Assembly (NCBI GenBank): GCA_905205065.1
Contig: CAJLCI010000031.1
Location: 1-27,429 of the forward strand
DNA: 27,429 nucleotides
Source: an uncultured Eubacteriales bacterium
Lineage (GTDB): Bacteria > Bacillota > Clostridia > Oscillospirales > CAG-272
Direction of reading: 5' to 3'
Part shown: piece by piece, positions 8,333 to 15,700 of the stretch
Numbering within the stretch: position 1 is the stretch's first letter
Layout of the letters: each line of letters begins with the position of its first letter
The notes under the pieces: generated by a model
The model's database searches: none
Seen by the model: the letters and a program-made list of their open reading frames with translations, nothing else
What the model was told of the DNA's origin: nothing
Made by a program: the position numbers and the translations under genes

Positions 8333-9613
8333 TTAAGCTTCCGAACAGTAAAAATCTATGATATTTTTCGGCACATATTCCGCAATAAATTCACTCGCCA
8401 GAGCCGCGCTGCGCGCTTCCCGCAGATTTCGGGGAAGCCGTTTAAATCTCTCCCGCGAATTCCGCGAATCCAACAAATCCTGCGAATCCAACGAATCCTG
8501 CGAATTCCGCGAATCTCCCGACAGCTCTGAAAAGTTCATATCCGCCGGTGGCGCAGGAACCAGCCCCCTTTCAATTCCGTACTGTGCAGCCCGGATTATA
8601 AGGGCATAGCATAGATAAGGATTGCAAAGCGGATCGGGCGAGCGAAGCTCAACGCGCCTGTGTTCTCCGAAAGCTGCGGGAACACGGATAAGCCCGGATC
8701 GGTTTTCCGGCGACCAGCTTATATATTCCGGAGCTTTGCAGCATCCGAGTCTGTCATAAGAGGCCTCCGTGCGGTTCAAAAAAACCGTCATGCCGGAAAT
8801 CTGCTCCATAATTCCCGCTATCATCTGCGCCTCCGCGCCTCGGATTTCTTCTCCCGTTCCGCGCCGACGTACAGAAATATTTATATGCATTCCGTTTCCG
8901 GGACAGTTCCGCATCGGTTTGGGAGAAAAGTCCGCGTACAGTCCGTTCCGCGCCGCTATCGTACTGACCACCGAACGGAAAGTAACAGCGTTATCAGCTG
9001 CCGAAACCGGATCGGAACAACGAAAATCAATTTCGTTCTGTCCGGGTCCCGCTTCGTGATGAGAGCTTTCAGGCACAATACCCATCTGCTCAAGAGTAAG
9101 ACAGATTTCGCGCCTGACGTTCTCTCCCTTATCCTCCGGAGAAATATCCATATACCCGGCTTCATCGTGCGGAATCTCACCACGTCTGCCATCCTGATCC
9201 AGCATAAAGAGATAAAATTCCATCTCGGATCCGAACCGGAATTCAAGACCGGACGCCTCCGCCTGTCTTACCGTATCTTTCAAAAGACGCCTTGTATCCG
9301 CCTCCGACGGCGTCCCGTCCGGCTTCTTAATATCACAGTATATTCGCACAACTCTGCCGTGATCCGGTCTCCACGGAAGTATGGAAAGCGTCGACAAATC
9401 CGGGTGAAGAAACAAATCCGAACGTACTTCTCCGCCAAATCCGTCCACCGAAGAAGCGTCAAAGGCTATTCCGTAATGAAAAGCGCGCTCAAGCTCGCCC
9501 GGCATTACCGATATGTTTTTTTGATTTCCGCGGACATCGCTGAAAGCAAGGCGAATGAATTTTACATCCTCCTCGCCGATAAACTGCTCTATCTCCCTCT
9601 GAGAATATCCCAC
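8333..9613 (-). CDS. glnA: Type I glutamine synthetase
   Basis: GlnA makes glutamine from glutamate, ammonia and ATP, feeding the GOGAT encoded just upstream. The start is GTG 9613, with AGGAGG seven bases upstream. Motifs are FDASSVDGF, GSEMEFYLF, HHEAGPGQNEIDF, GNGMHINIS, NRSGLIRVP and RRVELRSPDPLCNPYL. The last cluster contains the glutamate- and ATP-binding arginines and glutamates. At 426 aa it is slightly short. The C-terminus stops at EYVPKNIIDFYCSEA, without the usual final 25-30 residues (a WE..RY-type end). A run of (D/N)-S-(R/Q/L) triplets is inserted near residues 367-387. Active-site blocks are intact, so it is probably active, though these deviations could also mark a divergent GS-like enzyme. 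No adenylylation tyrosine motif is evident. Confidence 0.92.
   Translation of the reverse strand: MGYSQREIEQFIGEEDVKFIRLAFSDVRGNQKNISVMPGELERAFHYGIAFDASSVDGFGGEVRSDLFLHPDLSTLSILPWRPDHGRVVRIYCDIKKPDGTPSEADTRRLLKDTVRQAEASGLEFRFGSEMEFYLFMLDQDGRRGEIPHDEAGYMDISPEDKGENVRREICLTLEQMGIVPESSHHEAGPGQNEIDFRCSDPVSAADNAVTFRSVVSTIAARNGLYADFSPKPMRNCPGNGMHINISVRRRGTGEEIRGAEAQMIAGIMEQISGMTVFLNRTEASYDRLGCCKAPEYISWSPENRSGLIRVPAAFGEHRRVELRSPDPLCNPYLCYALIIRAAQYGIERGLVPAPPADMNFSELSGDSRNSQDSLDSQDLLDSRNSRERFKRLPRNLREARSAALASEFIAEYVPKNIIDFYCSEA
8453..8515 (-). repeat. Seven in-frame 9-bp repeats inside glnA
   Basis: Seven head-to-tail 9-bp units (plus strand CCGCGAATT, CCGCGAATC, CAACAAATC, CTGCGAATC, CAACGAATC, CTGCGAATT, CCGCGAATC) encode Asp/Asn-Ser-Arg/Gln/Leu triplets. 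The run lies just before the LPRNLREA segment that ends the GS fold, and the flanking homology is uninterrupted. Confidence 0.9.
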
Positions 9614-9630
9614 GATCTGTCCTCCTATCC

Positions 9631-9841
9631 GGCCGGCAAAATTGCACTACCGATTTCAGTCGGCGAAAAATCACCACCGATTTAGGCAGTGAAATTATAT
9701 CGCCGGTTTAGGCAGCGAAATTACACCACCGGTTTAACCAGCAAAATTGCATCACCGGTTTAGGCAGCGAAATTACACCACCAATTTAGGCAGCAAAATT
9801 GCGTCACCGATTTAGACAGCGAAATTGTGCCGCCGGTTTAG
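9631..9841. repeat. Eight tandem 26-bp repeats between the GOGAT GXGXG gene and glnA
   Basis: About eight head-to-tail copies of a 26-bp unit fill nearly the whole 234-bp gap. Read on the minus strand each copy starts TAAACCGGTGGTGTAATTTC and ends GCTGCC. Central bases tend to alternate between GCAATTTTGC (copies 2, 4 and 8) and GTAATTTCGC (copies 3 and 5), suggesting expansion partly by 52-bp dimers. GCAA/TTGC makes a small dyad in the first type. Copy 6 contains TATAAT (9694-9699). The period is not a multiple of three and stops occur in all frames, so this is non-coding. The array ends next to the AGGAGG of glnA. Confidence 0.95.
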
Positions 9842-9847
9842 TCACTG

Positions 9848-10567
9848 TCAATTGGCTACATACATCTGCTTGTACGGATTTTTACTGTCGGGCGTGACAA
9901 CAGTAAAATCGGAAGCAAGAATCTCTTCCGCGTCAACGCCGAACAAACCACAGTATTTAACTACAAATTTCTCAATTTCCGCCTTATCAGCCCCGGACGC
10001 CGCGACTGCCGAAACCTGTCTCGGAAATTTAATCTCTCCTGGACTTACGCGAAGAAACATTTTTCCGCCGTGCATTCCGGTACACGGATAATTGCCGACA
10101 ATCGGCTTTCCGTCGTCATGCAGTCCGAGAACAATTATATATCCCCCAGCCTGGTACTCGCCGAGAAAGCTTCCCGTTCTGCCGCCGATGACCATTACAG
10201 GCCTTTTGTCCCTGTAGGCCTTCATGTGAATTCCGGCGCGGTATCCGGCATTCCCCCGTACGTAAATCTCTCCTCCGCGCATAGCATACCCGGCCGCGTC
10301 ACCGATGTTTCCGTGAATAACGATTGTTCCCGCGTTCATAGTATCTCCGACCGCGTCCTGAGCGTTGCCATGTACCGTTATATCCGCGCCGTTGAGATAA
10401 GCGCCGAGAGCGTTTCCGGGAGTTCCTCCGATTTCGATACGCTTGTCGCGCATTCCGGCTCCGATGAACCGCTGGCCGATGCATCCCGAAAGGATGCACT
10501 CCTCTCCCGCGGCGCGAATCTGTTCGTTAAGTTCGGCATATCCGAGCTGTGACGCTGCAATATTCAT
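9848..10567 (-). CDS. Glutamate synthase GXGXG-domain subunit (split archaeal-type GOGAT, GltB3-like)
   Basis: This 239-aa protein is the stand-alone equivalent of the C-terminal beta-helix domain of glutamate synthase large subunit, also related to the FwdC/FmdC domain. Repeated G-x-G-x-G-like turns are visible (IEIGGTPGNALGAYLNGADITVHGN, AGTIVIHGNIGDAAGYAMRGG, IYVRGNAGYRAGIHM, VIGGRTGSFLGEY). It probably scaffolds the ammonia tunnel between amidotransferase and FMN synthase subunits. It has no catalytic residues of its own. It is the last of five tightly packed GOGAT genes and is followed by the 26-bp repeat array and glnA. The stop overlaps a TTGACA that could act as a -35 element for glnA, but the matching -10 (CACAAT) is weak. 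Confidence 0.9.
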   Translation of the reverse strand: MNIAASQLGYAELNEQIRAAGEECILSGCIGQRFIGAGMRDKRIEIGGTPGNALGAYLNGADITVHGNAQDAVGDTMNAGTIVIHGNIGDAAGYAMRGGEIYVRGNAGYRAGIHMKAYRDKRPVMVIGGRTGSFLGEYQAGGYIIVLGLHDDGKPIVGNYPCTGMHGGKMFLRVSPGEIKFPRQVSAVAASGADKAEIEKFVVKYCGLFGVDAEEILASDFTVVTPDSKNPYKQMYVAN

Positions 10568-10618
10568 TTATATCACCATAACCTTCTCTTAATTTAATTA
10601 GGAGCGCCGTAAATTTTT

Positions 10619-11860
10619 TCAGTTTGCGAGCTTAGCCGTACGATAGCCTGAGCCAAACGGCGCAAGTCCCGGATTTTCCTTTAAAAGCTCAAAATCCACA
10701 TTCGACAGCGGTATCCTGTTTCTTATCATATTTGTATATATCCCCGCGCGCTCGGTATCTCCGATTAATATAAAGCCTGTCAGAAATCCGTCCTTTGTAA
10801 ACAGGCGCTTAATTTTGCCGTCCTCTTTCTTTTCATACATCTCACCGCCCTGATCTGCTCCGAAATAACTGCCTGCCGACATCGCGTGTAGTCCGAAAAA
10901 TCCGATCGAATTCATCGGAATTGCATTGTCAAAGGTATCGTTCCCGCCTGCCATGCATCTGCCGGCGCATCTGCCCTGCATGTACGCATTCGGAAGAATC
11001 GCAAGCACACGGCGGTCGCCGTACGAAATATCCATACCCTCAGTACAGTCTCCCGCGGCGTAAATGCCCGGCAGCGTTGTGCGCAGCTCAGAGTCTACAC
11101 GAATTCCCCTGCCGCACTCCGCTCCTGCCTCCGAAGCTATCGAAATATTCGCCCGGACACCGACCGCCAGAACAAGAACATCAAAGTCAACCGTCCTGCC
11201 GCTTTTCATTTCCGCCTTATTTCCGTCAAATCTCACGGCACTGTCCGAAAGCATAAACGAAATTCCGTTTTCCTCTAACCTGCGCTGCATAAGCGACGCG
11301 CATTCCGCGTCAAGAATCGACGACAAAACCCTGTCAGCCAAATCGCATACAGTAATGCTTCCGGCACGTCCGTGCAGTCCCTCGGCGCACTTGAGCCCGA
11401 TAAGTCCCGCGCCTACAATAAGCACCCTTGAATCCCGTGATACGGCCTTTTCAAGCTCAAGTGAATCGTCCAGAGTCATAAAAGAAAATTTCTTTTCCAC
11501 AGTATCAAGTCCGTCAAACGGCGGAACAAACGGAGAAGAGCCCGACGCTATACAAAGCGCGTCATACGGAAGAATCGTCCCGTCGTCGAGCTCCGTTTCT
11601 TTTTTCACGGCGTCAATTCTTACGGCTTTTCTTCCGTAACAGACATTTACTCCGTTATCCGAATAAAAGCTGTCAGGACGGTATTTGATTCTTTCAAGAT
11701 CCGTTTTGCCCTCAAGATAGTACGAAATAAGCGGACGGCAGTAAACCGGATGCTTCTCCGCGGATACGACGGTTATCATGGCTCCACTGTCTTCCGAACG
11801 GATTCCCTCTATACATCCGGCCGCCGCGACGCCGTTTCCGATTATAACAAATTTTTTCAT
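10619..11860 (-). CDS. NAD(P)/FAD-dependent oxidoreductase of the split GOGAT cluster
   Basis: This 413-aa flavoprotein of the pyridine nucleotide-disulfide oxidoreductase class I fold probably passes NAD(P)H electrons to the neighbouring ferredoxins and the glutamate synthase. The FAD-binding loop is at the N-terminus (VIIGNGVAAAGCIEGIR). The NAD(P) loop is GAGLIGLKCAEGL, and the second FAD motif is LPGIYAAGDC. It lacks a redox-active CxxC pair, resembling NirB/rubredoxin-reductase-type enzymes. I place the start at ATG 11860 (MKKFVIIGNG), with GAGGGG ten bases upstream; the frame remains open to TTG 11887. It lies between the GXGXG and polyferredoxin genes in the same direction. Confidence 0.9.
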   Translation of the reverse strand: MKKFVIIGNGVAAAGCIEGIRSEDSGAMITVVSAEKHPVYCRPLISYYLEGKTDLERIKYRPDSFYSDNGVNVCYGRKAVRIDAVKKETELDDGTILPYDALCIASGSSPFVPPFDGLDTVEKKFSFMTLDDSLELEKAVSRDSRVLIVGAGLIGLKCAEGLHGRAGSITVCDLADRVLSSILDAECASLMQRRLEENGISFMLSDSAVRFDGNKAEMKSGRTVDFDVLVLAVGVRANISIASEAGAECGRGIRVDSELRTTLPGIYAAGDCTEGMDISYGDRRVLAILPNAYMQGRCAGRCMAGGNDTFDNAIPMNSIGFFGLHAMSAGSYFGADQGGEMYEKKEDGKIKRLFTKDGFLTGFILIGDTERAGIYTNMIRNRIPLSNVDFELLKENPGLAPFGSGYRTAKLAN

Positions 11861-11898
11861 ATATTGACAACCCCTCGATACACTCAAAATTTTTCCCG

Positions 11899-12327
11899 TT
11901 ACCGCTCTTCAAATACAATGGCACGGTTAGGACATCCCTCAACGCACGCTGGATATCCGGAGATATTTTCCAGACACAGCTCGCACTTCTGAACGGCGCC
12001 CTGTTCATTCTGCGATACGCAGCCGTAAGGACAGACAAGAATACACGTAAGACATCCGACGCATTTATCGTGATCAATACAGACAACGCCGTCCTTTTTT
12101 GAGAGCGCACCGGAAATACAGCTGCAAACGCATATGGGATCGTCGCAGTGACGGCAGGAAACCGCGTACGTGACAGCCCCGTCCTCTTCAACGCGGACGT
12201 TCGGGCGGATAAGCTTACCCTTCAGCGCCTTCACCATATCCGACAGACCGGAATTTGCAAAGGCGCAGTTATATTCGCAAAGGTGACATCCGAGACACCA
12301 TTCTTCTTTTACATAAACCCGTTTCAT
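11899..12327 (-). CDS. Polyferredoxin-type 4Fe-4S electron transfer protein
   Basis: This 142-aa protein has four cysteine clusters suited to four [4Fe-4S] centres in the HycB/NapF/DmsB style. They are CLGCHLCEYNC (12-22), CRHCDDPICVCSC, CVGCLTCILVCPYGC and CELC...CVEGC. It should carry electrons between the FAD oxidoreductase and the FMN-containing glutamate synthase. The start ATG overlaps the last codon and stop of the upstream synthase gene (12324-12327), indicating translational coupling. No signal peptide or membrane segment is seen, so it is cytoplasmic. Confidence 0.92.
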   Translation of the reverse strand: MKRVYVKEEWCLGCHLCEYNCAFANSGLSDMVKALKGKLIRPNVRVEEDGAVTYAVSCRHCDDPICVCSCISGALSKKDGVVCIDHDKCVGCLTCILVCPYGCVSQNEQGAVQKCELCLENISGYPACVEGCPNRAIVFEER

Positions 12328-13829
12328 TCTCCCGCGTGTGAGATACCGAGAATCTCAAGCTCCTTTTCAGTAAGATTTACCCCGCGCAGCATTAATCGGT
12401 TACCGCGCAGCGCCTCGATAGAGTTAATTCCCATTCCGCCCATCAGCTCCATGATTTCATGACGCCAAGCCGTCATAAGATTCACAAGCCTTTCGCTTCC
12501 GATATCCGGATTCAGCCGCTTAACCAGCTCCGGCCTCTGCGTTGCGATTCCCCAGTTGCATTTTCCGCTCTGGCAGGTCCGGCAGAGATGACATCCGAGG
12601 GCTATAACCGCAGCCGTAGCTATATAGCATGCGTCGGCTCCGAGCGCGATTGCTTTGACAACGTCGGAGGCGGAACGTATACTTCCGCCGACTACGAGAG
12701 ACACGTTTCCGCGTATTCCCTCGTCGCGCAGTCTCTGGTCAACGGCCGCGAGCGCAAGCTCTATCGGTATTCCGACATTGTCACGGATTCTCGTGGGCGC
12801 CGCTCCGGTTCCTCCGCGGAAGCCGTCGATCGCTATGATATCGGCGCCGCTCCTCGCAATTCCGCTTGCAATCGCCGCGATATTGTGAACCGCGGCAACC
12901 TTGACAATTACGGGCTTTTTATACTCGGTAGCCTCTTTAAGCGAGTACACAAGCTGACGCAGATCCTCTATCGAATATATATCGTGGTGAGGCGCAGGAG
13001 AAATAGCGTCCGATCCTTCGGGAATCATTCTTGTTCTTGAAACATCGCCCACAATTTTCGCTCCGGGAAGGTGGCCGCCGATTCCCGGCTTTGCCCCCTG
13101 CCCCATCTTTATCTCGATTGCGGCTCCCGCTTTGAGATACTCCTCATGAACTCCGAAACGTCCGGAAGCAACCTGAACTATCGTATTTTCACCGTAGCAG
13201 TAAAAGTCCTCGTGAAGTCCGCCCTCTCCGGTATTGTAATAAAGACCGAGCTCCGACGCCGCGCGGGCAAGGCTTTCGTGAGCATTATAGCTTATAGAGC
13301 CGTAGCTCATGGCGGAAAACATTACCGGCATCGACAGCTCAAGCTGAGGAGAAAGCGTGCAGTCAAGCCTGCCGTCTGAAGTTCGCTTCATTTCGGTTGG
13401 CTTGCTTCCGAGAAAAACCCTCGTTTCCATCGGCTCACGGAGCGGATCTATCGGAGGATTGGTTACCTGCGACGCGTTTATCAGTATCTTGTCCCAATAT
13501 ACCGGCAGCGGATTCGGATTTCCCATAGACGAAAGAAGAACTCCGCCGCTTCCCGCCTGCTTGTAGATCTCCTTTATCGTGTTATCCGACCAGTTCGCGT
13601 TCTCACGCAACCGGCAGTCGCTTTTTACAATTTTAAGGGCCCGCGTCGGACAGAGAGAAACGCACCGCTGGCAGTCAACGCATTTAGACTCGTCGCTCAG
13701 CATCAGTCCGCTGTCAGCGTCATATGAGTGTACCTCGTTTGCGCACTGCCTCTCGCATACCCGGCACGCAATGCACCGATTTGGGTTTCTCACTACCTCA
13801 AATTCAGGATATATGTATGAAATTGACAT
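12324..13829 (-). CDS. Glutamate synthase FMN/Fe-S catalytic subunit (split archaeal-type GOGAT, GltB2-like)
   Basis: This 501-aa protein performs the reductive step in which ammonia and 2-oxoglutarate become glutamate. The N-terminus has two ferredoxin-type [4Fe-4S] motifs (CIACRVCERQC and CVDCQRCVSLCP, about residues 18-65). The FMN-binding glutamate synthase barrel follows (MFSAMSYGSISYNAHESLARAA, GEGG, KMGQGAKPGIGGHLPG, IAIDGFRGGTGAAP, VGGSIRSASDVVKAIALGADA). Near residues 420-435, CHLCRTCQSGKCNWGIATQ is the three-cysteine loop that ligates the [3Fe-4S] cluster in the family. The start ATG 13829 has no close ribosome site but lies two bases from the stop of the amidotransferase gene, so coupling is likely. 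Confidence 0.96.
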   Translation of the reverse strand: MSISYIYPEFEVVRNPNRCIACRVCERQCANEVHSYDADSGLMLSDESKCVDCQRCVSLCPTRALKIVKSDCRLRENANWSDNTIKEIYKQAGSGGVLLSSMGNPNPLPVYWDKILINASQVTNPPIDPLREPMETRVFLGSKPTEMKRTSDGRLDCTLSPQLELSMPVMFSAMSYGSISYNAHESLARAASELGLYYNTGEGGLHEDFYCYGENTIVQVASGRFGVHEEYLKAGAAIEIKMGQGAKPGIGGHLPGAKIVGDVSRTRMIPEGSDAISPAPHHDIYSIEDLRQLVYSLKEATEYKKPVIVKVAAVHNIAAIASGIARSGADIIAIDGFRGGTGAAPTRIRDNVGIPIELALAAVDQRLRDEGIRGNVSLVVGGSIRSASDVVKAIALGADACYIATAAVIALGCHLCRTCQSGKCNWGIATQRPELVKRLNPDIGSERLVNLMTAWRHEIMELMGGMGINSIEALRGNRLMLRGVNLTEKELEILGISHAGE

Positions 13830-13831
13830 TC

Positions 13832-14923
13832 TTAATAAGCACCGTCCTTTACATTCACAATAACCGGCTCTCCGCCTGTCGGGGCATATACGTTGCCGGC
13901 GTCAGGCTCCATAACCCGTATCGCCGCTTCCTCGCTGGCTATAAACACCTTATCGTCCTTGTCTGCGACAACCATTGAACGGAGCTTTAGTCTGTCGTTA
14001 AGCGCCATAAGTCCGCCCGTATATCCGAGAACAATCGAAAAAGGACCGGTAACCAGCAGGCTCGAATACACTGTCCGCAGAAATGTAAGACGCTTTTTCT
14101 CTTCCCCGGATTTATTTTCAATCGTACTCCAGAACGGAGCCGCTATGACCGAAGCGGCTTCCTCCGGAGTCAGTCCCTGCCTGCGTATAAGATAATCCGC
14201 AATATAGGTAATTACCTCGGTATCCGTCTGCAGTGTACATTTATAGCCGAACATCTCTATGTATCTCCGGTTCGCGTCATACGACGATATTTCTCCGTTA
14301 TGTACTATCGAATAGTCGAGAAGAGCAAACGGATGCGCGCCGCCCCACCATCCCGGCGTGTTTGTCGGATACCTCCCGTGCGCCGTCCAGCAATAGCCCT
14401 CATATTCGTCCAGCCTGTAAAACCTTCCGACATCTTCCGGGAATCCCACTGCCTTGAACGCTCCCATATTTTTGCCGCTTGAAAATACATACGCTCCCGG
14501 TACCGTGCTGTTGATCTTCATAACCGTACGCGCAACATACTCGTTTTCATCAAGCTGAAGACGCGAAAGAACCGACGCAAGCGGCGTGATGAAATAACGC
14601 CAGATCAACGGAACATCTGTAATCTCCGGATGCTTCTTTATCGGAATTATTTCCGCTTTCACAATTTCAAATCCCTCGCGAAGCACACTTTCACACGCAG
14701 CTCGGCTTGAATTATCATCATAAAACATGTGAAATGCATAGAAATCACGATATTCCGGATAAATTCCGTATGCGGCAAATCCGCCTCCCAGCCCGTTTGA
14801 ACGGTCGTGCATCGGTATCATACTTTTTATAATGCTCTCACCGGTCATTCTGTTTCCCTCTCTGGAAATGACCGCTGAAATAGCGCAGCCGGACGGAATC
14901 CGGACCTGACCTTCGAGTTTCAT
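13832..14923 (-). CDS. Glutamate synthase class II glutamine amidotransferase subunit (GltB1-like)
   Basis: This 363-aa stand-alone Ntn amidotransferase releases ammonia from glutamine for the synthase subunit. The N-terminus MKLEGQVRIPSGCAISAVIS places a candidate catalytic cysteine at position 13, implying removal of a short propeptide. Supporting motifs are GGGFAAYG, WTAHGRYPTNTPGWWGGAHPF, SIVHNGEISSYD and LQTDTEVITYIADYL. The start ATG 14923 is preceded by GGGAG about seven bases upstream. It is the first gene of the operon, 180 bases downstream of a consensus promoter whose leader contains a large terminator-like hairpin. Confidence 0.95.
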   Translation of the reverse strand: MKLEGQVRIPSGCAISAVISREGNRMTGESIIKSMIPMHDRSNGLGGGFAAYGIYPEYRDFYAFHMFYDDNSSRAACESVLREGFEIVKAEIIPIKKHPEITDVPLIWRYFITPLASVLSRLQLDENEYVARTVMKINSTVPGAYVFSSGKNMGAFKAVGFPEDVGRFYRLDEYEGYCWTAHGRYPTNTPGWWGGAHPFALLDYSIVHNGEISSYDANRRYIEMFGYKCTLQTDTEVITYIADYLIRRQGLTPEEAASVIAAPFWSTIENKSGEEKKRLTFLRTVYSSLLVTGPFSIVLGYTGGLMALNDRLKLRSMVVADKDDKVFIASEEAAIRVMEPDAGNVYAPTGGEPVIVNVKDGAY

Positions 14924-15018
14924 TTATAATCTCCCTTTCTTAACGGACCTCGGATCGGCCTCCGGCAGATAAATTCCGGACGCCCTAAATATCCGCTTTC
15001 CGTTATCCGTTTGCAGAT

Positions 15019-15091
15019 AAAAAACAAAGACGTACATTCAACGGGAAGAAATATGCCTGCGCATAAATCTTCCTTTTGAATGAACGCCTTT
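15019..15091 (-). terminator. Leader hairpin with U-run: candidate attenuator of the GOGAT operon
   Basis: On the minus strand, about eight bases after the predicted transcription start, a long interrupted hairpin forms. The outer stem is AAAGGCG/CGTCTTT; then come CATTCAA/TTGAATG, GGAAGA/TCTTCC and the tip TATGC-GCAG-GCATA. It occupies 15026-15091 and is followed by TTTTTT (15019-15024). About 95 bases separate it from the first codon. Structure and position fit an intrinsic terminator that must be bypassed. I see no second hexaloop hairpin with A1/G4 of the ANTAR type and do not recognise a known riboswitch. The rest of the leader (14924-15018) contains shorter CCGG and CGGA inverted repeats. 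Confidence 0.7.
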
Positions 15092-15105
15092 GCTCACCAG
15101 ATTGT

Positions 15106-15134
15106 ATTATATCACCGACTCTCTGTTTTGTCAA
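15106..15134 (-). promoter_or_regulatory. Consensus sigma-A promoter of the GOGAT operon
   Basis: TTGACA (15129-15134) and TATAAT (15106-15111) on the minus strand are exactly 17 bases apart. The predicted start near 15099 places the attenuator hairpin at the very 5' end of the message. Confidence 0.9.
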
Positions 15135-15177
15135 TAACTATTTTAAAAAAATATCGGATAAATCACACGCATACATA

Positions 15178-15206
15178 TTGACAAAAACTTTTTAATATGA
15201 TATAAT
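15178..15206 (+). promoter_or_regulatory. Consensus sigma-A promoter diverging toward tRNA-Leu
   Basis: TTGACA (15178-15183), a 17-base spacer and TATAAT (15201-15206) lie on the plus strand. The tRNA starts about 175 bases downstream. The leader can fold (GGCTTTG/CAAAGTC enclosing GGCG-GCAG-CGCC at about 15237-15281). A weaker second promoter (TTGTAC 15302-15307, 18 bases, TATATT 15326-15331) lies closer to the tRNA. Confidence 0.85.
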
Positions 15207-15388
15207 CAGTTCAGTTTTGAGGCTTTTCAAAATATAGGCTTTGTTTCCTTATCAAGGCGGCAGCGCCTCAGGGCAAAGTCTCAGGACAAAATCACAAAGC
15301 ATTGTACTCCGGCATAAATTTATGATATATTGCAGAAGCCGAAAGACTGCATATCATATATACCGAAGTGCAGCTTAAATATCAATAT

Positions 15389-15475
15389 GCGGGTATGGCG
15401 GAATTGGCAGACGCGCTAGATTCAGGTTCTAGTGAGGGCAACTTCATGAAGGTTCAAGTCCTTTTACCCGCACCA
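15389..15475 (+). tRNA. tRNA-Leu (anticodon CAG)
   Basis: An 87-nt tRNA with a long variable arm and encoded CCA. The acceptor is GCGGGTA/TACCCGC, the anticodon stem CTAGA/TCTAG, the loop TTCAGGT (anticodon bases 15423-15425), and the T loop GTTCAAGTC. The long variable arm (about 15433-15450, TGAGGGCAACTTCATGAA) and discriminator A fit leucine tRNA. Confidence 0.96.
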
Positions 15476-15546
15476 AATTTTAATGGTCCAAGTCTCTTTG
15501 CCACAGGTAAGGGGTTTGGGCTGTTTTACTTTCAATAAACAAACGG

Positions 15547-15571
15547 CTTGCCCCGCCATGGGCGGGGCAAG
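15547..15571. terminator. Strong hairpin in the gap after tRNA-Leu
   Basis: A perfect 11-bp G+C-rich stem (CTTGCCCCGCC/GGCGGGGCAAG) with a 3-base loop lies midway in the 225-bp gap between tRNA-Leu and the convergent sigma-factor gene. The U-tract is weak on either strand, so it may be an imperfect bidirectional terminator or part of a dispersed repeat. The gap also holds a second small stem (GCCGC/GCGGC, about 15664-15682) and three TTTATTTAG units at 15680-15708 covering the sigma gene stop. Confidence 0.45.
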
Positions 15572-15700
15572 CGCATTGCGAAGAAATGCGATGCTCAGTG
15601 AGAGATTGTACTCCCACTTCCGCAATCGGCACAGTAAAAAATGCTGAAAACAAAGGGGCCATGCCGCTGTAATGGGCGGCGTTTATTTAGTTTATTTAGT

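Noticed and set aside
8660..9685. 341-codon plus-strand ORF opposite glnA
   Set aside because: It is the antisense of a well-conserved glutamine synthetase, with arginine-rich composition typical of shadow frames and no ribosome site or family motif.
9631..9841. CRISPR-like array
   Set aside because: The 26-bp units are directly contiguous with no unique spacers, and no cas genes are nearby. It is a simple tandem repeat.
15019..15091. Known ANTAR target, T-box or glutamine riboswitch in the GOGAT leader
   Set aside because: I could find no second hairpin with the A1/G4 hexaloop, no T-box TGGNACC-type bulge and no riboswitch core I know. Only a terminator-like attenuator is claimed.
15480..15662. 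Minus-strand 60-codon ORF beginning MAPLFSAFF in the gap after tRNA-Leu
   Set aside because: It spans the G+C-rich perfect hairpin at 15547-15571 and its start codon lacks a ribosome site. It looks like non-coding gap or dispersed repeat sequence, although similar frames may be annotated elsewhere.
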